From Setaria digitata (Eukaryota > Nematoda > Chromadorea > Rhabditida > Setariidae): a DNA stretch of 64,000 nt. The notes beneath the pieces are model-generated. The model was not told the origin of the DNA and did not search any database. It was given only the letters and a program-made list of their open reading frames with translations. A program made the position numbers and the translations under genes. The stretch spans positions 1 to 64,000 of the forward strand of contig RCAB01000182.1 of assembly GCA_003640385.1 (NCBI GenBank), read 5' to 3'. How positions within the stretch are numbered: the first letter of the stretch is position 1; every line of letters begins with the position of its first letter. Positions 36,156-50,200 of the stretch are shown here, piece after piece.

Positions 36156-39100
36156 ATGTCAAATTATCCGAAATGGGTGCAGGATGAAATAGCAGCTGGA
36201 TATATCGACCATGGTATTCATGCTCTTCTTTCTTGGCAGTTAGATGCTTTGAATAAACAAACACTAAGAGCTCCACAGTATGGAAATTTCATATTTTCCG
36301 CTCCAACAAGCTCTGGTAAAACAGTTGTTGCTGAACTGATTGCTGTAAATACTGTTAAACAGTTACGACGCAAAGCAATTTTCATTTTTCCATATGTGTC
36401 TGTCGCAAAAGAAAAATTCCTTATCTTACAGGTTGAATTTCAAGTTCTTATCATCTACCCTATTAAGGAAATAGTTTCAATAATACAACAGTTTCTGGAA
36501 GCGGTTTGAAATTCGCAGAAAACAGATATTAGTTCCACGTCATATATTTTTACTTTTAAACTGCAGTACTAGTTATACCTCCTTCAAATCATTGAAAATT
36601 TTAAAACTTCTAATTTTTATGCTATGCAGAAAATATGGCGACTTGTTGATCTTCGTGTTAGCGCATTTATCGGGTCAAATTCAGTGCCAGTTCATGCTTG
36701 GGATGCAGCAGTATGCACAATTGAGAAAGCAAATTCACTTTTAAATCATATGATTGATAATAAAACAATATTTGATATCGGTTATTTTTATTGCTTTCTT
36801 GTTCTTGTGACTTTTTTTCTTCTCGGAACTAGCTAATTGTAAATCACATATGTTACAGTTATTTTTTTCAGCAAGAATGAATGATATACTAATAGAATAG
36901 AATGGCTTGTGTAGCTATTAAGGTGAAATTTTTAGTGAATGCGTAACATATAAGTTTCGAACGCATTCTAGAAAGTATTTCAGTAATGTAATGATATGTG
37001 AAAACATGAGAGTTAGTTTAGAAAATTAAACATTTGTGTATAAATGATTTTATTTTATTACTGTAATATTCGTCTGTTGTTGGATGTTTGCAATTTATTA
37101 ATTATTGATTTGCTTTTATCAGGTGTATTGATAATTGACGAATTTCATATGCTCTTTGATGGAAATCGCGGCCCATTGGTGGAGCACATTATTGGGAAAG
37201 CATTATATATCGCTAATTTTTTGAAGTACGAATGTCTGGTTTATAATTCTAATTTTTCCCTAAAATAGTTCATTACACTACATCTCAGTAAAAAAAAAAA
37301 AAAAAAAACGAAAAATTATAATCCTCAAAAGTATTAGAAAATTCTCAAGTTTTTAGGTTTAGCTAACTTATGTGATATTGAAATTCCGAATTTGTGTATT
37401 TTGTAGCCATCGAATTCAAATTCTTAGCTTGAGTGCTACATTGCCAAATTTGGATGAATTGGGTGACTGGCTAAATGCCGAAAGGTATGAAACGCAATTT
37501 CGCCCAGTACAGTTGCATGAAATGATAATGTGTGATAGTCGGTTGCAAGATGTAAATACCTTACGATACATTCGGACAGTACCAGGCGAATTAACCCTTC
37601 AAACCAATGTCGAACATACCATCATACGGTAGGAGATAGGTTCAGACTCAAAATTTTTAAATTTTTAGAATGTTTTAGGAATTTCCGGCTGATTTTCAGC
37701 TTTTAAAAATTTTAGATTATGTTAACTTTCTTTCGAAAAAAGTAAATAAATTTATCTCCATTAGCTTTGATATAAATGTAATTTCCAGTGTTTCCAAAAT
37801 ATGCTACAAATTGGTATGATTTTTTATTATGGTGAAATACTGTATATAGTAAAGCCAATAATTATAATTTCCCTAAGAAAGTGCTCCGATTTCTCAAAAT
37901 TCTAGCTATTGCTAAATTTTCACTTTCTAAATTATATAAGTAATCAGTTTATAACTCCATGATAAATCTTGGATTGTATTTTCTTCTAATGTCAAAACTT
38001 ACAGTTATTATTGAAATCATATCATTTTGCAATCGATCATCAAGTATTAATTTTACATTTCTTTTAGGTTATGTGCAGAATCTGTGGCGAAAGGTGAATC
38101 AGTGTTAGTATTTTGCAGTTCAAAGACGGAAACAGAAAAGCTTGCTTTAGCTATATCACATTATTTCGAGGATTGTTTCAAATCGAATAGTAATGAAAAG
38201 CTTATTTCATCACTAAATATTCATTCCTTGGAAAGGTTGAAGCTTGCATTCCATCATGAAGTGCAATTTGTGGATGATATTTTAGAAAAAACAATAGCAT
38301 ATGGAATTGCTTTCCATCATGCTGGTTAGTTAATTTTGACGCATTTTAATAAGCTCCTTTTTTTGGCTCAATTTCATTGGTGCATGTTACTAAAATCAAA
38401 TAGATAATGAAGTTGGATCTCTGAGAAACTTGTCGGAATCTTCAAATTTGACCATTATCATACTAAAATCATCTGAATCCAGTAGCTTAATTATAGAAAT
38501 TTCACTCTCCTCTCACCCTTCTATCTCACTTAATTGACTCGAAATTTTGTATCTTTAGTTAGCTGCCTGTTACATTTCGCTTTTGTTTGATCCCATTTAT
38601 TCAAAAGTTTTAAATATTCAAATTAGCGCTAAAGGTTGGAAAATTTTTCATCGAATAGATAAGGGACAAGAAAATAATTTTGAGCATGTGTCCATGTACC
38701 AATTATCGGTAATGTCATCTTGCAACAATTAAAGGACGGTTTTCCCCTATGAGAGTGTTGATTAAGTGCCATTCATTAGATAAAAGGAGGCCTATTGTTA
38801 TTATTATTGACGCGTTAACGCTTTGATACTTGCTTACGGATTCGTTTATTTGTGTAATCACGTATTTACTTACTCACTTACCTATTTACTTAAATCGTCA
38901 ACATTAATTCATCTTAACTCAGTATTACCATCTCCGCCCAGTCTTTCCCATCAGTCTCTTCATCGTGCCCCTTTCTCAAGTCCTATTTTTCTCTTTTCCC
39001 ACTTATATTGCCGATATCCTCTATTCATCTGTTTAAAATAAAATTATGCATCCTTTTGAAAAATGTATGTTTAGTTGAAATGCAAATTAGTATGCATTCT

Positions 39101-42100
39101 TTTCCTTAGCTGCCAAAATTTGGAAGATGTTAAAATTTTGAAAAGAGCAATTTACGCCCATTGAGAAATGATTGATCACCTCCTTTGACGAATGAAATTG
39201 GCAATCATTTTCCACGGAATTTAACTCAAAAAGTCTAAAGAAAATATAATCAAAAGATTGAAGTAAACAATAAATTTACTGATACAAAAAATTCGTTGTA
39301 TCATTTTTACAACTGCTCTCGACTTGAAAAAACAGATGACAAATTTATAAAATGCTTTTGAAATAAGAAAAGGAATCAAAGTAGCCGGATATTTCAGGTT
39401 TAACGATAGAAGAACGTGAAACTATTGAGCATGCTTTTCATGAACAATCACTACGCATAGTATGCGCTACATCAACTCTTAGTTCCGGAATAAATTTGCC
39501 AGCCCATCGAGTAATTATTAAAGCGCAAATGTGCGGACCTGTTGCGCTTAATGGTCTAACATATATGCAAATGATTGGTCGAGCTGGACGCTTAGGGCAA
39601 ACTACAAAAGGTATAAATTCATATAAAAATAACAAATGCATTTTTTTTTCTCTTTTTTGCTCTGAAGACATAATTAGAGAAATTTGCAAATTCGTAGAGT
39701 ATGCTGACATTTTTGCTAATAATGGATCCGATTATCATAAATGATAACAACTAACATTAAGCGTGGACTATGTTAATTTATTTATATATAATACAATTAG
39801 TAATGGGAGCAAGAATTAACAGAAATTATGGAAAATACAAGAATGGATGAATAAAAGTAGGGAGTGATTCAAGAAACTGTTAGGTTTGTCAGGATTTATC
39901 TTTTCCAAATGTATAATTATCTGACGACTTTGCGCAATCATTGTTGATCGTTAACATAATCATATTTTCATCCCATTGATGTCTTTTTTTCCTAATTATA
40001 GTATCTACAGTAGATTAAATTAATTAGCCTCACAACATTTTCCTACTGATGTCTAAAAAATCTGTAAAATCTTAAATTAGTTAATTAAAAAAGGATAAAG
40101 TATCGTCAGAAGGCGCGAAATATGAAAGCTTTCCATAATTAAATCAAATGAAGTTCACTTTAGTTCATTCATTAGTGAACTCAGAGAATGTTCAAAATAA
40201 AATGGGTAATATTTTTACAAATTATAAATAATAATATGCAGGAAAAATCCTGTGTTTAACTTAGCATCAGGTAGAATAAAGTCATTTTTAGCTATTTATT
40301 GAAATTTGGTTCAAATCAGCAAAATTAATTGTTAATTGACAAATTATAATTTTTATCCTCGTACCACGGTTATCTTTAGTAAATTACGAAAATTTCCTGA
40401 GTGACTTTAAGGTTTATATGTGGTTTATATTTAATAAAAAAAAAAAATCTGTTTCTTCTTTAATCAACAGCATTTAACAATTTCCTCAGGCGATTTACAA
40501 ATTAATTTCCACACTTTTTGCACTGATGTGTTGAATATGATAGAAGGCTTAATTTGTTTTGATATATATATATATATATATATATGGATGGAAAATGTCC
40601 GAGTGAATTGATTTTTGGAATGAATGGCCAAGTCAATCACGGGTCCAGTTAATAGTTTCCCTCATAATTCATAGGCCGAATTGTCTGTAGACTGTAAACA
40701 ACTTTCGGACTTTCATTTGCTGCAGCAATTATTTGGCTGGGTTTGTTTGGCGAATTTTAAGCAATGTAAAAGTATATTTCCTTCATTCATGATCAGATAT
40801 GAACAGCTCATTTGTAAAGAGGTGTTGACGTTAGAAATGTTCGATATTAGAGAAAAAAATTATAAATGGTAAAATTATGCTAACTCTCGTGAACTAAACA
40901 AGATTGTATTGTTGCTGAATTATAATTTAGCAATAATAATTCTTTGTATTTGAATGAATTGATAAAATTAAAGTTGCTCTAATGTGCAACTAAGCGATTA
41001 AACGGTGATATATCCTTCATAAGTGATCCTAATAAAAAAATGATAACTCATTGTGATCTTTATGTAAACAACTTTTAAAAAAAAAAAAAGAAAATTACTT
41101 TGCTAAATTTATTTTGATGGACAAGGCAATCCGGAAATCACTGCTGAAGTAACGGGAATTTATCGAATTTGTATTATGGATTAGTAACTATAGGATTCTG
41201 CAAATAATATATCATTTTAAGTAATATTTTAAAATCCTTTGATTATCCTCAGCTTTATTAGAAAGTTTAAAAAATGCAAAATTCTAGAAACTTTTGGTTC
41301 AAAATAGGCTGAAAATCCTGTGATAACTTTACATACTTTCTTTCTGTGCTTCAGTAATCAATAGTTAAAACAGTCATATTTGTCTGAATTACATGAAAAA
41401 TTTAAGTTGAAACAATAGATTCTTTCAGAAATAACCCTTGACCTCTTGAACTAACATTTGGTTTTTCTCTTTTCTTTTGCCTGTTACTTGTAGTAATTTT
41501 ATTAGCCCTTTTTGAAAGGCTAAACTGCTTTATAACCTATTATTCGATTAATGACCTTGTCATATACTCCAAAATATTCGATTATCAGATAATTGTGAGA
41601 GACAATATTGTTCTTATATTGCAAAGGTCAGAGGTTATTTAAGTTAAAGAATCGTGAGAAAGAGAGTAGCAACAAGTGTTTCACTGTTACTGAAGCAATT
41701 ATTGTAACATGATAATCATCACTCATCCTAAATTGTCAGTTCTCTTTCGCTCATTTTAAGGGACACAATTTTGATTAATTTGTCATCCAGAATTGGTTTT
41801 ATTCCGTTTAATTTTCTCAAAATTTTTTCCTCTCCTATGCTTTTGGAAATATATGATAGCATTGCATAAATATTTCTCTTTCTTTACTCATTTAGTATAT
41901 TGATAATAAATCTATTCATAATTTTAATAAAATCTCAGATGCCTTTTGATAATTAAGAATTTTGTCAAAGTTTAACTTGTACTAATATTTCATTTAGCAT
42001 GAAGGTCCAAGTGATTCTAAAATGCATTTATTATCATTTACAATCAATTCCATGCAGTTTTAATTATTAATAAAATCGTACTTTTTATAGTCTTTTTCTT

Positions 42101-45100
42101 TTATCTCAGACATTCCGATTACACTTGCAGTTTAGCTCGACATAATGAGATGAAGATGAAGGTGAAATGGATGGTTCATGATTTCTAAAATAAATTTGGT
42201 TTTCCAAATTTTATAATACAGAGAAAAATTTTAGGAATGAATTAATTCACTATCGTATTTAATTTTCACATGTAAGAGTTATGAAAATCAAAATAACCAG
42301 TGAAGTTTTATTTTCCTGTTTTATTTTCTTATGAATTTAAGCTTGGTCAGCTTTTCTTACAACCACCAAATTTCAGAAAAAATGTACTAAAATAGAATAT
42401 CTTGTTAATTTAAAAGCTTCTGTCATTTTTAAGAACTTGTAGTCTTCGTGCTGTAATTGTACATTGAAAATGGATATAACTATCTGGTTTGTATAAAATT
42501 TTGCTTGAAGGATTCGTAATCCTCCAAAAATTTCGTTGGCTTAAAATATACTCTGAGTTCTAGCATCGTAAAATCTCTTTCAATGCTTAAATTTGTGTTT
42601 CTTGTGTCTAATGCTTTCTTGATCGTTAGACAAAAAATCTGATTAAAATGTTACATAAAAAAGGGAAAATTAAAAGTTTAGTAAATGCTTGAAATTGTAA
42701 TTTTCCAAATTATAGTAAACGACAATGCAATTTTCCAAGTTGGGAAATGTAATCATACTTCACATTAGTAATTATTTAAATAAGTTTAACTTTAAAATGA
42801 ACTCATTGTATCCTCGGAAGATATTTTGAAAATATCTAATTGTTGTGGAAGGAAAAGGAAAGGTGAGATTAATATCATTTATCAATGATTTATCAGTGGT
42901 GTACTTATCATTCAGTTATAGTTTACAAGAAGTAATTGTTATCAGATAGATTTATTCATGATGTATCTGCAGAGGTTTTGAAATGTTGATTTAAAGCAGT
43001 TATATTCATAATAATAATTAAAAAGATACGCATTATTAAATGTAAGAAGGATAATCCCTGATAGATAGCTTGTTTTCATCAATAATATTTATATTTTAAT
43101 ATAATTTAATTCCATAATTTTTTTGGAATAGAATTTTTAGCTAATCATTTATAATAATTATGAACCCTCATCTATATAGTTAAAGATATAGCAGATTCAT
43201 ATTAAAAGCATGTCCTTGATCATATATGTTATGGTAACTTATTGTGTCTCAAATTAAATACGATTATAATAAAATTAAAATATTGCCTAAAGCTTTATCT
43301 GATTTTAAACTAACTTTGCGTCGTAACATTACTATTATCATTATTATGATTACTATTATTTAGATATTGCAAACCGTCATAATTATGGTATAAAGTTAAC
43401 TTGTTGCTCTGTTGCTCATGGTTGTTATGATTAAGAGTATTATTATTTAAAATATTCGGCGAGCATGTATCCACCGACCCGTCATCTTCATTCGATTCCT
43501 TGTCAATTTCACCATTTTCCAAATGTGCTGCTGCTTCCAGGCTTTTCTTATGCATTCCTGATAATAAAGGAATTCCTCTTGATTAATCAGTTTCATTATA
43601 ATTAATTAATCACTTTGAAGTTACTGAGTACATTAAGATGTAGTAGGTGAAAACTGTGCTTTGTTTCTCATTCATTAATCAAAAACTATACTTACGAATT
43701 TAATTTTTGTTAATTTTATTTGAATATCAATTATTAGAATTCTGTGATGGATATTAATACGATTTCATCAAATGCTGATATTTCATAGAAAGTTCGGGAG
43801 AAAATTAAAATTATGTAAGGAAAAATAAAAAACAAATGGGAAAAAAGAAAACGAAATATGGTATAGAAGCATATGGCATCAGTTGCGTCAGTTTATTCTC
43901 ATTCATCTAATTACGGTTAACATGTGATATTTTAATTATGATGAGATGACTGCAGAAAAGGAATCGAGATAATTTCGATTTCAATTTTTTTACTGACGTT
44001 ACACAGATGATAAAATGAAAATTTGATAATAAATTTAGAATTTGTAGGTCCTATTTTCAAAATCTCTCAATTTTAGTAAATTAATCAAACGAACCTAAAA
44101 GCCAAGGAGCAGCAGATTCATTTGGATTCTCAGATGATCGTGTAATTGTTTCTGGTAGTGGTAAAGAATGTCGCACCATTGCGCCATATAATCCATATTC
44201 AGCCATTATTGTACTTTTGCCCCATGTTTTCTCGGTTTTTCTCCATTTAGCTCGACGATTTTGAAACCACACCTGTATCTTTTGAGAAAAGTTTTGGGAA
44301 AGGTAATAGAACGAAATTTTAATTGGGGAAAATTTTAGTTGCAAGGAGCGAATGATGTATGAAAGGTTTCAGTAAGAAATTTTCTTATGCAAATACAAAG
44401 AGTAAGAAAAATGACAAATTAATACTTTATAATACTTAGAAGAATTACCTGTATTCGATCTACAGCTATTTCGGTTTTCATAGCTAATAATTCACGAGCG
44501 TACATATCAGGATAATGCGCTTCCTGGAAAACCTGTTGGTGAGTTAATAAATTTGCTGATAGTCACATAAGAAACATCGAAAGGAAGAAAAGAAAAGCTA
44601 AATTTAATTTAGAACAGACTGTGTGGAAGAATATTTCAAGTTTGTATTGATGATTTAAGAACTGAAAATTCTAGCATATATACACTAGGAGGAATTGACT
44701 GTTTTGCTTAAGTTTTAGAGCTTTCTAGATTGGCTATTAAAAACGATTTAAAAGAAGTATTTAATGGAATAGAAAAAGTGATAGTTAAAAACAGTAAATC
44801 ATTATAGTCCAGTAATATGACATATCCTCATTAGCTAATTTGTAATCTTTTCCCTTGTTATTTTGGGAGTTGTTCCAATAAAAAATTTAGTTATTTAAGA
44901 TAAATCATTATAAGAAGGATGTTGTAATGAATCAAAAATTATTTTTTAAATTGATTTTGCCACGAGTAAAATTTATATTATGGCAAATTATAATAATAGT
45001 TGGGAAATTTTTTCCTGTTTGAATTTTTTCAAAGATAGGAATTGAAAATGAGTCGGTTCCAATCAAATTAATTAAATACACTTCTACGATAGCATCATCG

Positions 45101-47140
45101 CTGACTAATACTGATTAAATTGGTGAAAGTAAAAGGCATTTAAGGAGAATATTTAAAATTAATATGTGAAAAATTCAGTTATTCTGCTTTTTTTCAAAAA
45201 AAAAAAAAAAAAAATGGCATGAAGGATTGGAAGTTGAAACTTCATGATAAAATAATTAGAATTTTAACTTTATTTTAGGAATCAATGGTAATCATACTTG
45301 AAAGGCTTTTTCCAATTCATCTACTTGAAATTGCGTAAAAATCGTCCGATGGCGACGCTTTTTCCTTTTTGAAATGGCCTTTTGATTGCTTGATGAGGGA
45401 ATGTTTGCTATAGCAGTTGCTGTTCCGAACATCGAATTAGTTCGGATGCCAGTGTAATCCATTCCAGGCATTCCTGACTTGTTAGAACCGATAATAAACT
45501 AATAATCTAATAATAGCAATGTTATTAACAAAATTAGCAGTCAGTCTTAAACTTTATTACCTATTGCTATTTTTCACATTTCTTTTTCAGTTCCATTTCA
45601 ATTAATAATTGGCAATAATACCAGGACTTACAAATAGTTTTTTTTTTTAATCCTCTTTGACGTTTTATTATTTGGTAATGGTAATATAGTGTTATCATTT
45701 TTCAACTGAAATTTTTGGATATAAACTCGATTATGAAGAGTCAAAAAGCTAAATTGAATAAGGAAATAAATTTAGATTAGTGAATATTTGTAACGCATGA
45801 ATATAATAAATGAGTAAATTAGATAAACAAAAAATTATAGTAAACAAATCAATAAAAGGAAATTGATTACCCTGATTAATTTGCTCGTACTGAACTGGAT
45901 CAAATGGACTTTGCGGCATTTCCATAGTGAATAACTGTGGTGCATTATGTGAGAAAAATGGTGCCGTTTGATTGGTACAATATTGTGGTGCTGCGGTAAG
46001 ATAAGTTGCAGCGGTACCTTGTTGCATATCACGAGCTGCTGCTAATCCCAACAAACTGTGAATTCCAAACGACATTCCCATTCGTTGAGCTGCAGCAATA
46101 GTATTAGCGATTGTATTATTCGTTCCATTTGTACTTAAATGATATGTCATGGTACCAATGGTACCTGTATTGGTAGTCAAATTTTCATCAATACTACAGA
46201 AACCTTGTCATTTCTGCTACTGTTACTACTATTACGGCTGTTACTATTACTACCACTACTGCTATCACCAAACATTACAATTAATATTACTTATAGTTTT
46301 CTTAATTAGAATCCCAAGACACTTCTTAAGGATTAGACAGGAACTAAGGTGGCTAATGGTGGTAAAATGGCCACCGTTATTCTCTTATCATCTTCTAATT
46401 ACCGTATGGTTAGAACGGTATTTTAAAAGGCGGAACAAAATCAGCCAACCCGCATCATCTCAGTACTCTTTTATAGCCAATCAAATGAGACACACCTCTT
46501 TTGGTATTCTACGGAAAGAGTAGGCATGTAATACATACATATGTGTGTGTGCATCGCTGTAGCATTCATATGATATATATGTTGAAAAGAGAGAGAAGGG
46601 AAAAGAAGGAAAGAGAAAAAGAAGCAGAGAGAGGTAGAGAGAGAAAGAAAAGAAAATTAAAATTTAAAACGTACGAAAGAAGGATCCATTATGATATTTG
46701 AAAATATCTTGTAATTCAGAAAATATCCGTTATATTAATTTATAAATGCAAGGAAATGTATGAAAATGAAGGAATGAATGAATGATCTGAAATAGAATTA
46801 GAATGATCCTGATGAAATCGATTGTAGTAATATTTTTGCTGTACTTTTCATTCTAAAAGACATGTGCAAACTAAATATAAAATGAATAACAAGAATAATT
46901 ATCTAATAGCAAGCTAAAATACTACTGAATATAATAAATACATAAATTAAATAACAAAATATACCAAGGACAGTATGAAGAAGCGTGAACATTAATTGTT
47001 ACAATAATGATTCCAATAGAAGTATGGTTGAAACGGATTATTTTGATTTTGGAGAAACAGTATCAAAAGGTATCCATAATACATAAGGATTAGTTTCCGG
47101 AGTAAATTAAAGTCAGTTGAAATGAAAAGCAAGAAGACAT

Positions 47141-47225
<85 letters not shown>

Positions 47226-50200
47226 TACGTGAACACATGAATGGACGAAGTTAAGAATGGAGTAATTAAATTGACTCTCCTACATTTATTGTTGCTTCTA
47301 CAGCTGTTAGCTTTTAAGGCCATTAGCTGAATTTGATAAGCAAAAGATTACGAAAAGGCTAAATTGTCCATTATCCGTAGATTTACGATATCGTTAATCT
47401 TTCTAAAGCGAAGTCCTCTTGCATGCTTCGCTTCTCTTTTTGTTCTGTTTCTCATTATAAATGGCTTTAATATTTTCTTTTGTATATGTTGAAATTTTAA
47501 TTTTAATCTTTTCATCTCTTTTCTATCAAAAAAAAAGTTAAAAAGAAAAGAAAAAGATGAAAGTGCTAAATGTCGAAAAATATATCAATGTGTGATAAGA
47601 CTTTTATCTTTTTCTTTTAATACTGAAATAGTATAAGATTGTATTTTAAAAAGAAAGGAAAGGAAAAATGAAAATATGCGGATGTTGTAAGCATTCTTCA
47701 GACAACTGAATCGATAAAAGGGCAAGAAAAAAATATTGGAAATTATATTCTCGACTAAGTCGTTGATTAGGATACCTAATTTAACATGCATAAAAATAAA
47801 TTGTAGTAAAATCTTAATGCTTAATATTCGTTAGATAATGAAGCTTTCAAAATTGTTACTTGAAATTACCATATTCATTTCGAAATAATATAATTAGATC
47901 GCATTCATTGGCAGTAATATTTTCATCTGCGCTTATAATTTCAGGTGAAAGTATCGTAGTGTGTAATAAGAATCAACTGGACGTAGTACAGCGAATTATT
48001 CAACAGAAAGCAATTTTTGCTCGTAGATGTGAAATCAAAAGACGGCGAATTAAGCTAATTATTGAGGTTGTTTAAGCTTTTCAATTTTTTTAATTTTCTT
48101 TTTCCTTTCTTGTTTATCAGTAATTTGTCTGATAAAACTTCACTCTAATCATTTGGACGCTTAAACTCATTATCAAGATCGTTTTCTTATTAATCAGTAT
48201 TTTTCCTTTATTTCTTAATTGTTTTATAGGAAAAGATAGGGCTCTCATTGTAGGCAATATGTAGTGGTCTTTGTAGCAATGAAAATGAATTGAAAAATTT
48301 GCTATCATTATTGTTTTTTGATGGAGAAGTAGCGATGGAGAAGGAGCTCAATTTCCTTCTTACGAGAAAATTGATTTATCACCAACAAAATCTCGGTATT
48401 AATTGTATAATTTCAAATTAAATAATTTTTTTTTTCAGCCAATCAATAATTTATATCTTTTAGTACTAACATATGATTAAGTTGTTTAACTTCACTTCAC
48501 TTTGCATTTTAATTTGAATTTAATTATCGGTGTATTTTTTTCTTTCTAATTCTTTTCCTATTTCTCGAAACGTGAATTTCTTTTGTGTATCTAATTTATT
48601 CTAAAAAAAATTGAAGGACTACGTGGGACTCAGTTAGGCCGAGCTGTATTTTCATCATCATTATCACCTGATATTGCATTGCAAGTTTACAACGATCTTG
48701 AAAAAGCAATGCGTTCGTTAGCCTTGGATACCGAACTTCATTTACTTTATTTGGTAACTTTTTTTTTTCGCAGCACTATTTTTGTTTTCAGTTTTTATGC
48801 TTCTTTTCCTATTATTACCGATATTTCTGGTAACTTTCAATATTTATTTTCCTACTTATTCGGGAATTTAACGAAAAAACGGGAAAAGAAATTTTAGAAC
48901 TTTGTTTTTTGCCAAAATGGAATTTCAGGCTAATAAAAAAATATGTAGCATTAAAACTGTAGTGCCAGCATTTTAGGTAACACCACTTCATAATGATTCC
49001 ATTTGGATGAATTACATCGACTGGAATGCTTACTATAAAATTTGGTCTAAACTGCCAATTAGACTCCAGAGGGTTGGTAAAATGATCGGTATTCTTGATA
49101 GTTTTATTCTTGGAAAGCTTCAAGGTAGACAAGCGACAGAGACAAGCAATTTGCAGGTATTCAGTTAAAATTAATTGTTTTACTCTAATATTTGCTAACC
49201 TTATTAAATATAATTTGTTTACGCGTATCGTTATATAATTAGACAATTCAAATCACCATAAAATATTGTGTAGAATTAAACTTAAACCGAGTATTTATTT
49301 CTTTGGCCAGTAAGTTGTCATAATACTTTAATTAATTATCCGCTATCATAACTGTCAAATTTATTGAATGATATTTTCTACATTCTGATTGTAATATATT
49401 AATCATATAATCAAATTGCATCTATGATACACTTATTGAGATGTTGTATTTTAGGTACATTTGCGATTTCTTTCCGCTTTGGCACTTTTTGATTTAATCA
49501 AAGAATGTCCACTTGGTGATGTTGCTCGGCGTTTTCGTATCAATCGTGGAGCTTTGCAAACTTTGCAACAGCAGTCAGCAACATATGCGTGTAGGTTTCT
49601 TTGAATTTAAGGCTAAATTTGGCATAGAACTTCCAGAAAAAAAACTTCTTGGCCAATTCTTTTCAAATTACTCTAGTGTAAAAAAATGAAGATTGGCTGT
49701 GCTGATTTTATGGTTGTAAGTTATTGCTATAAATGATAGCAATGTCAACACTGATAAATACAAGTTAGTATTCTTTCTTGTAAGCTGGATTAAATCATAA
49801 ATTGTTAAAATTGTTCTCTAGGAAAAATATTTTACTAACGCTTAAATAATTTTAAATAAAAAAAAAATATCACATAGTTTAGAAGAATAATAACTGATGA
49901 ACATTAATTATGTCTTTAGAATTAAATCACAAATTTAAGATTTGATCAAATTGTTCATCCAAATTGGCTTATTATTTAATGTTGGGTATTAATTAGGTCT
50001 TTAGAATTTAATCGTATATGATATCAATTTAAGATTAGATCAGGTCATCCCTCGTTCATCCAAATTAACTTATTTAATTTAATGATTGTGCAAAAAGAAG
50101 AAATTAGTTTATTGCGGCTTTTCTTTGTTACCCTTTAATTTTGTTATGAACAGGCACTTAAGTAGGAAAAACGAGATGCTCAAGTGCCTTCATTAAAGTG

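Larger units (their letters stand above)
39611..47944 (+). other. 8.3-kb polq-1 intron 6 hosting ceh-10
   Basis: The intron lies between the exon ending in helicase motif VI ([11 protein letters not shown]) and the exon starting GESIVVC, with matching phase 1. It is far longer than the other polq-1 introns. Apart from ceh-10 on the opposite strand, 39611-43309 and 46151-47944 hold no recognisable coding sequence, only AT-rich DNA and microsatellites, and are candidates for ceh-10 enhancers. Confidence 0.85.

Noticed and set aside
38823..39041. 72-codon plus-strand ORF with Ser/Leu-rich translation
   Set aside because: It lies in a polq-1 intron, has low-complexity composition and no splice sites linking it to the neighbouring exons.
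46992..47323. Minus-strand ORFs encoding long Cys-Val runs
   Set aside because: They are simply translations of the AC microsatellite.
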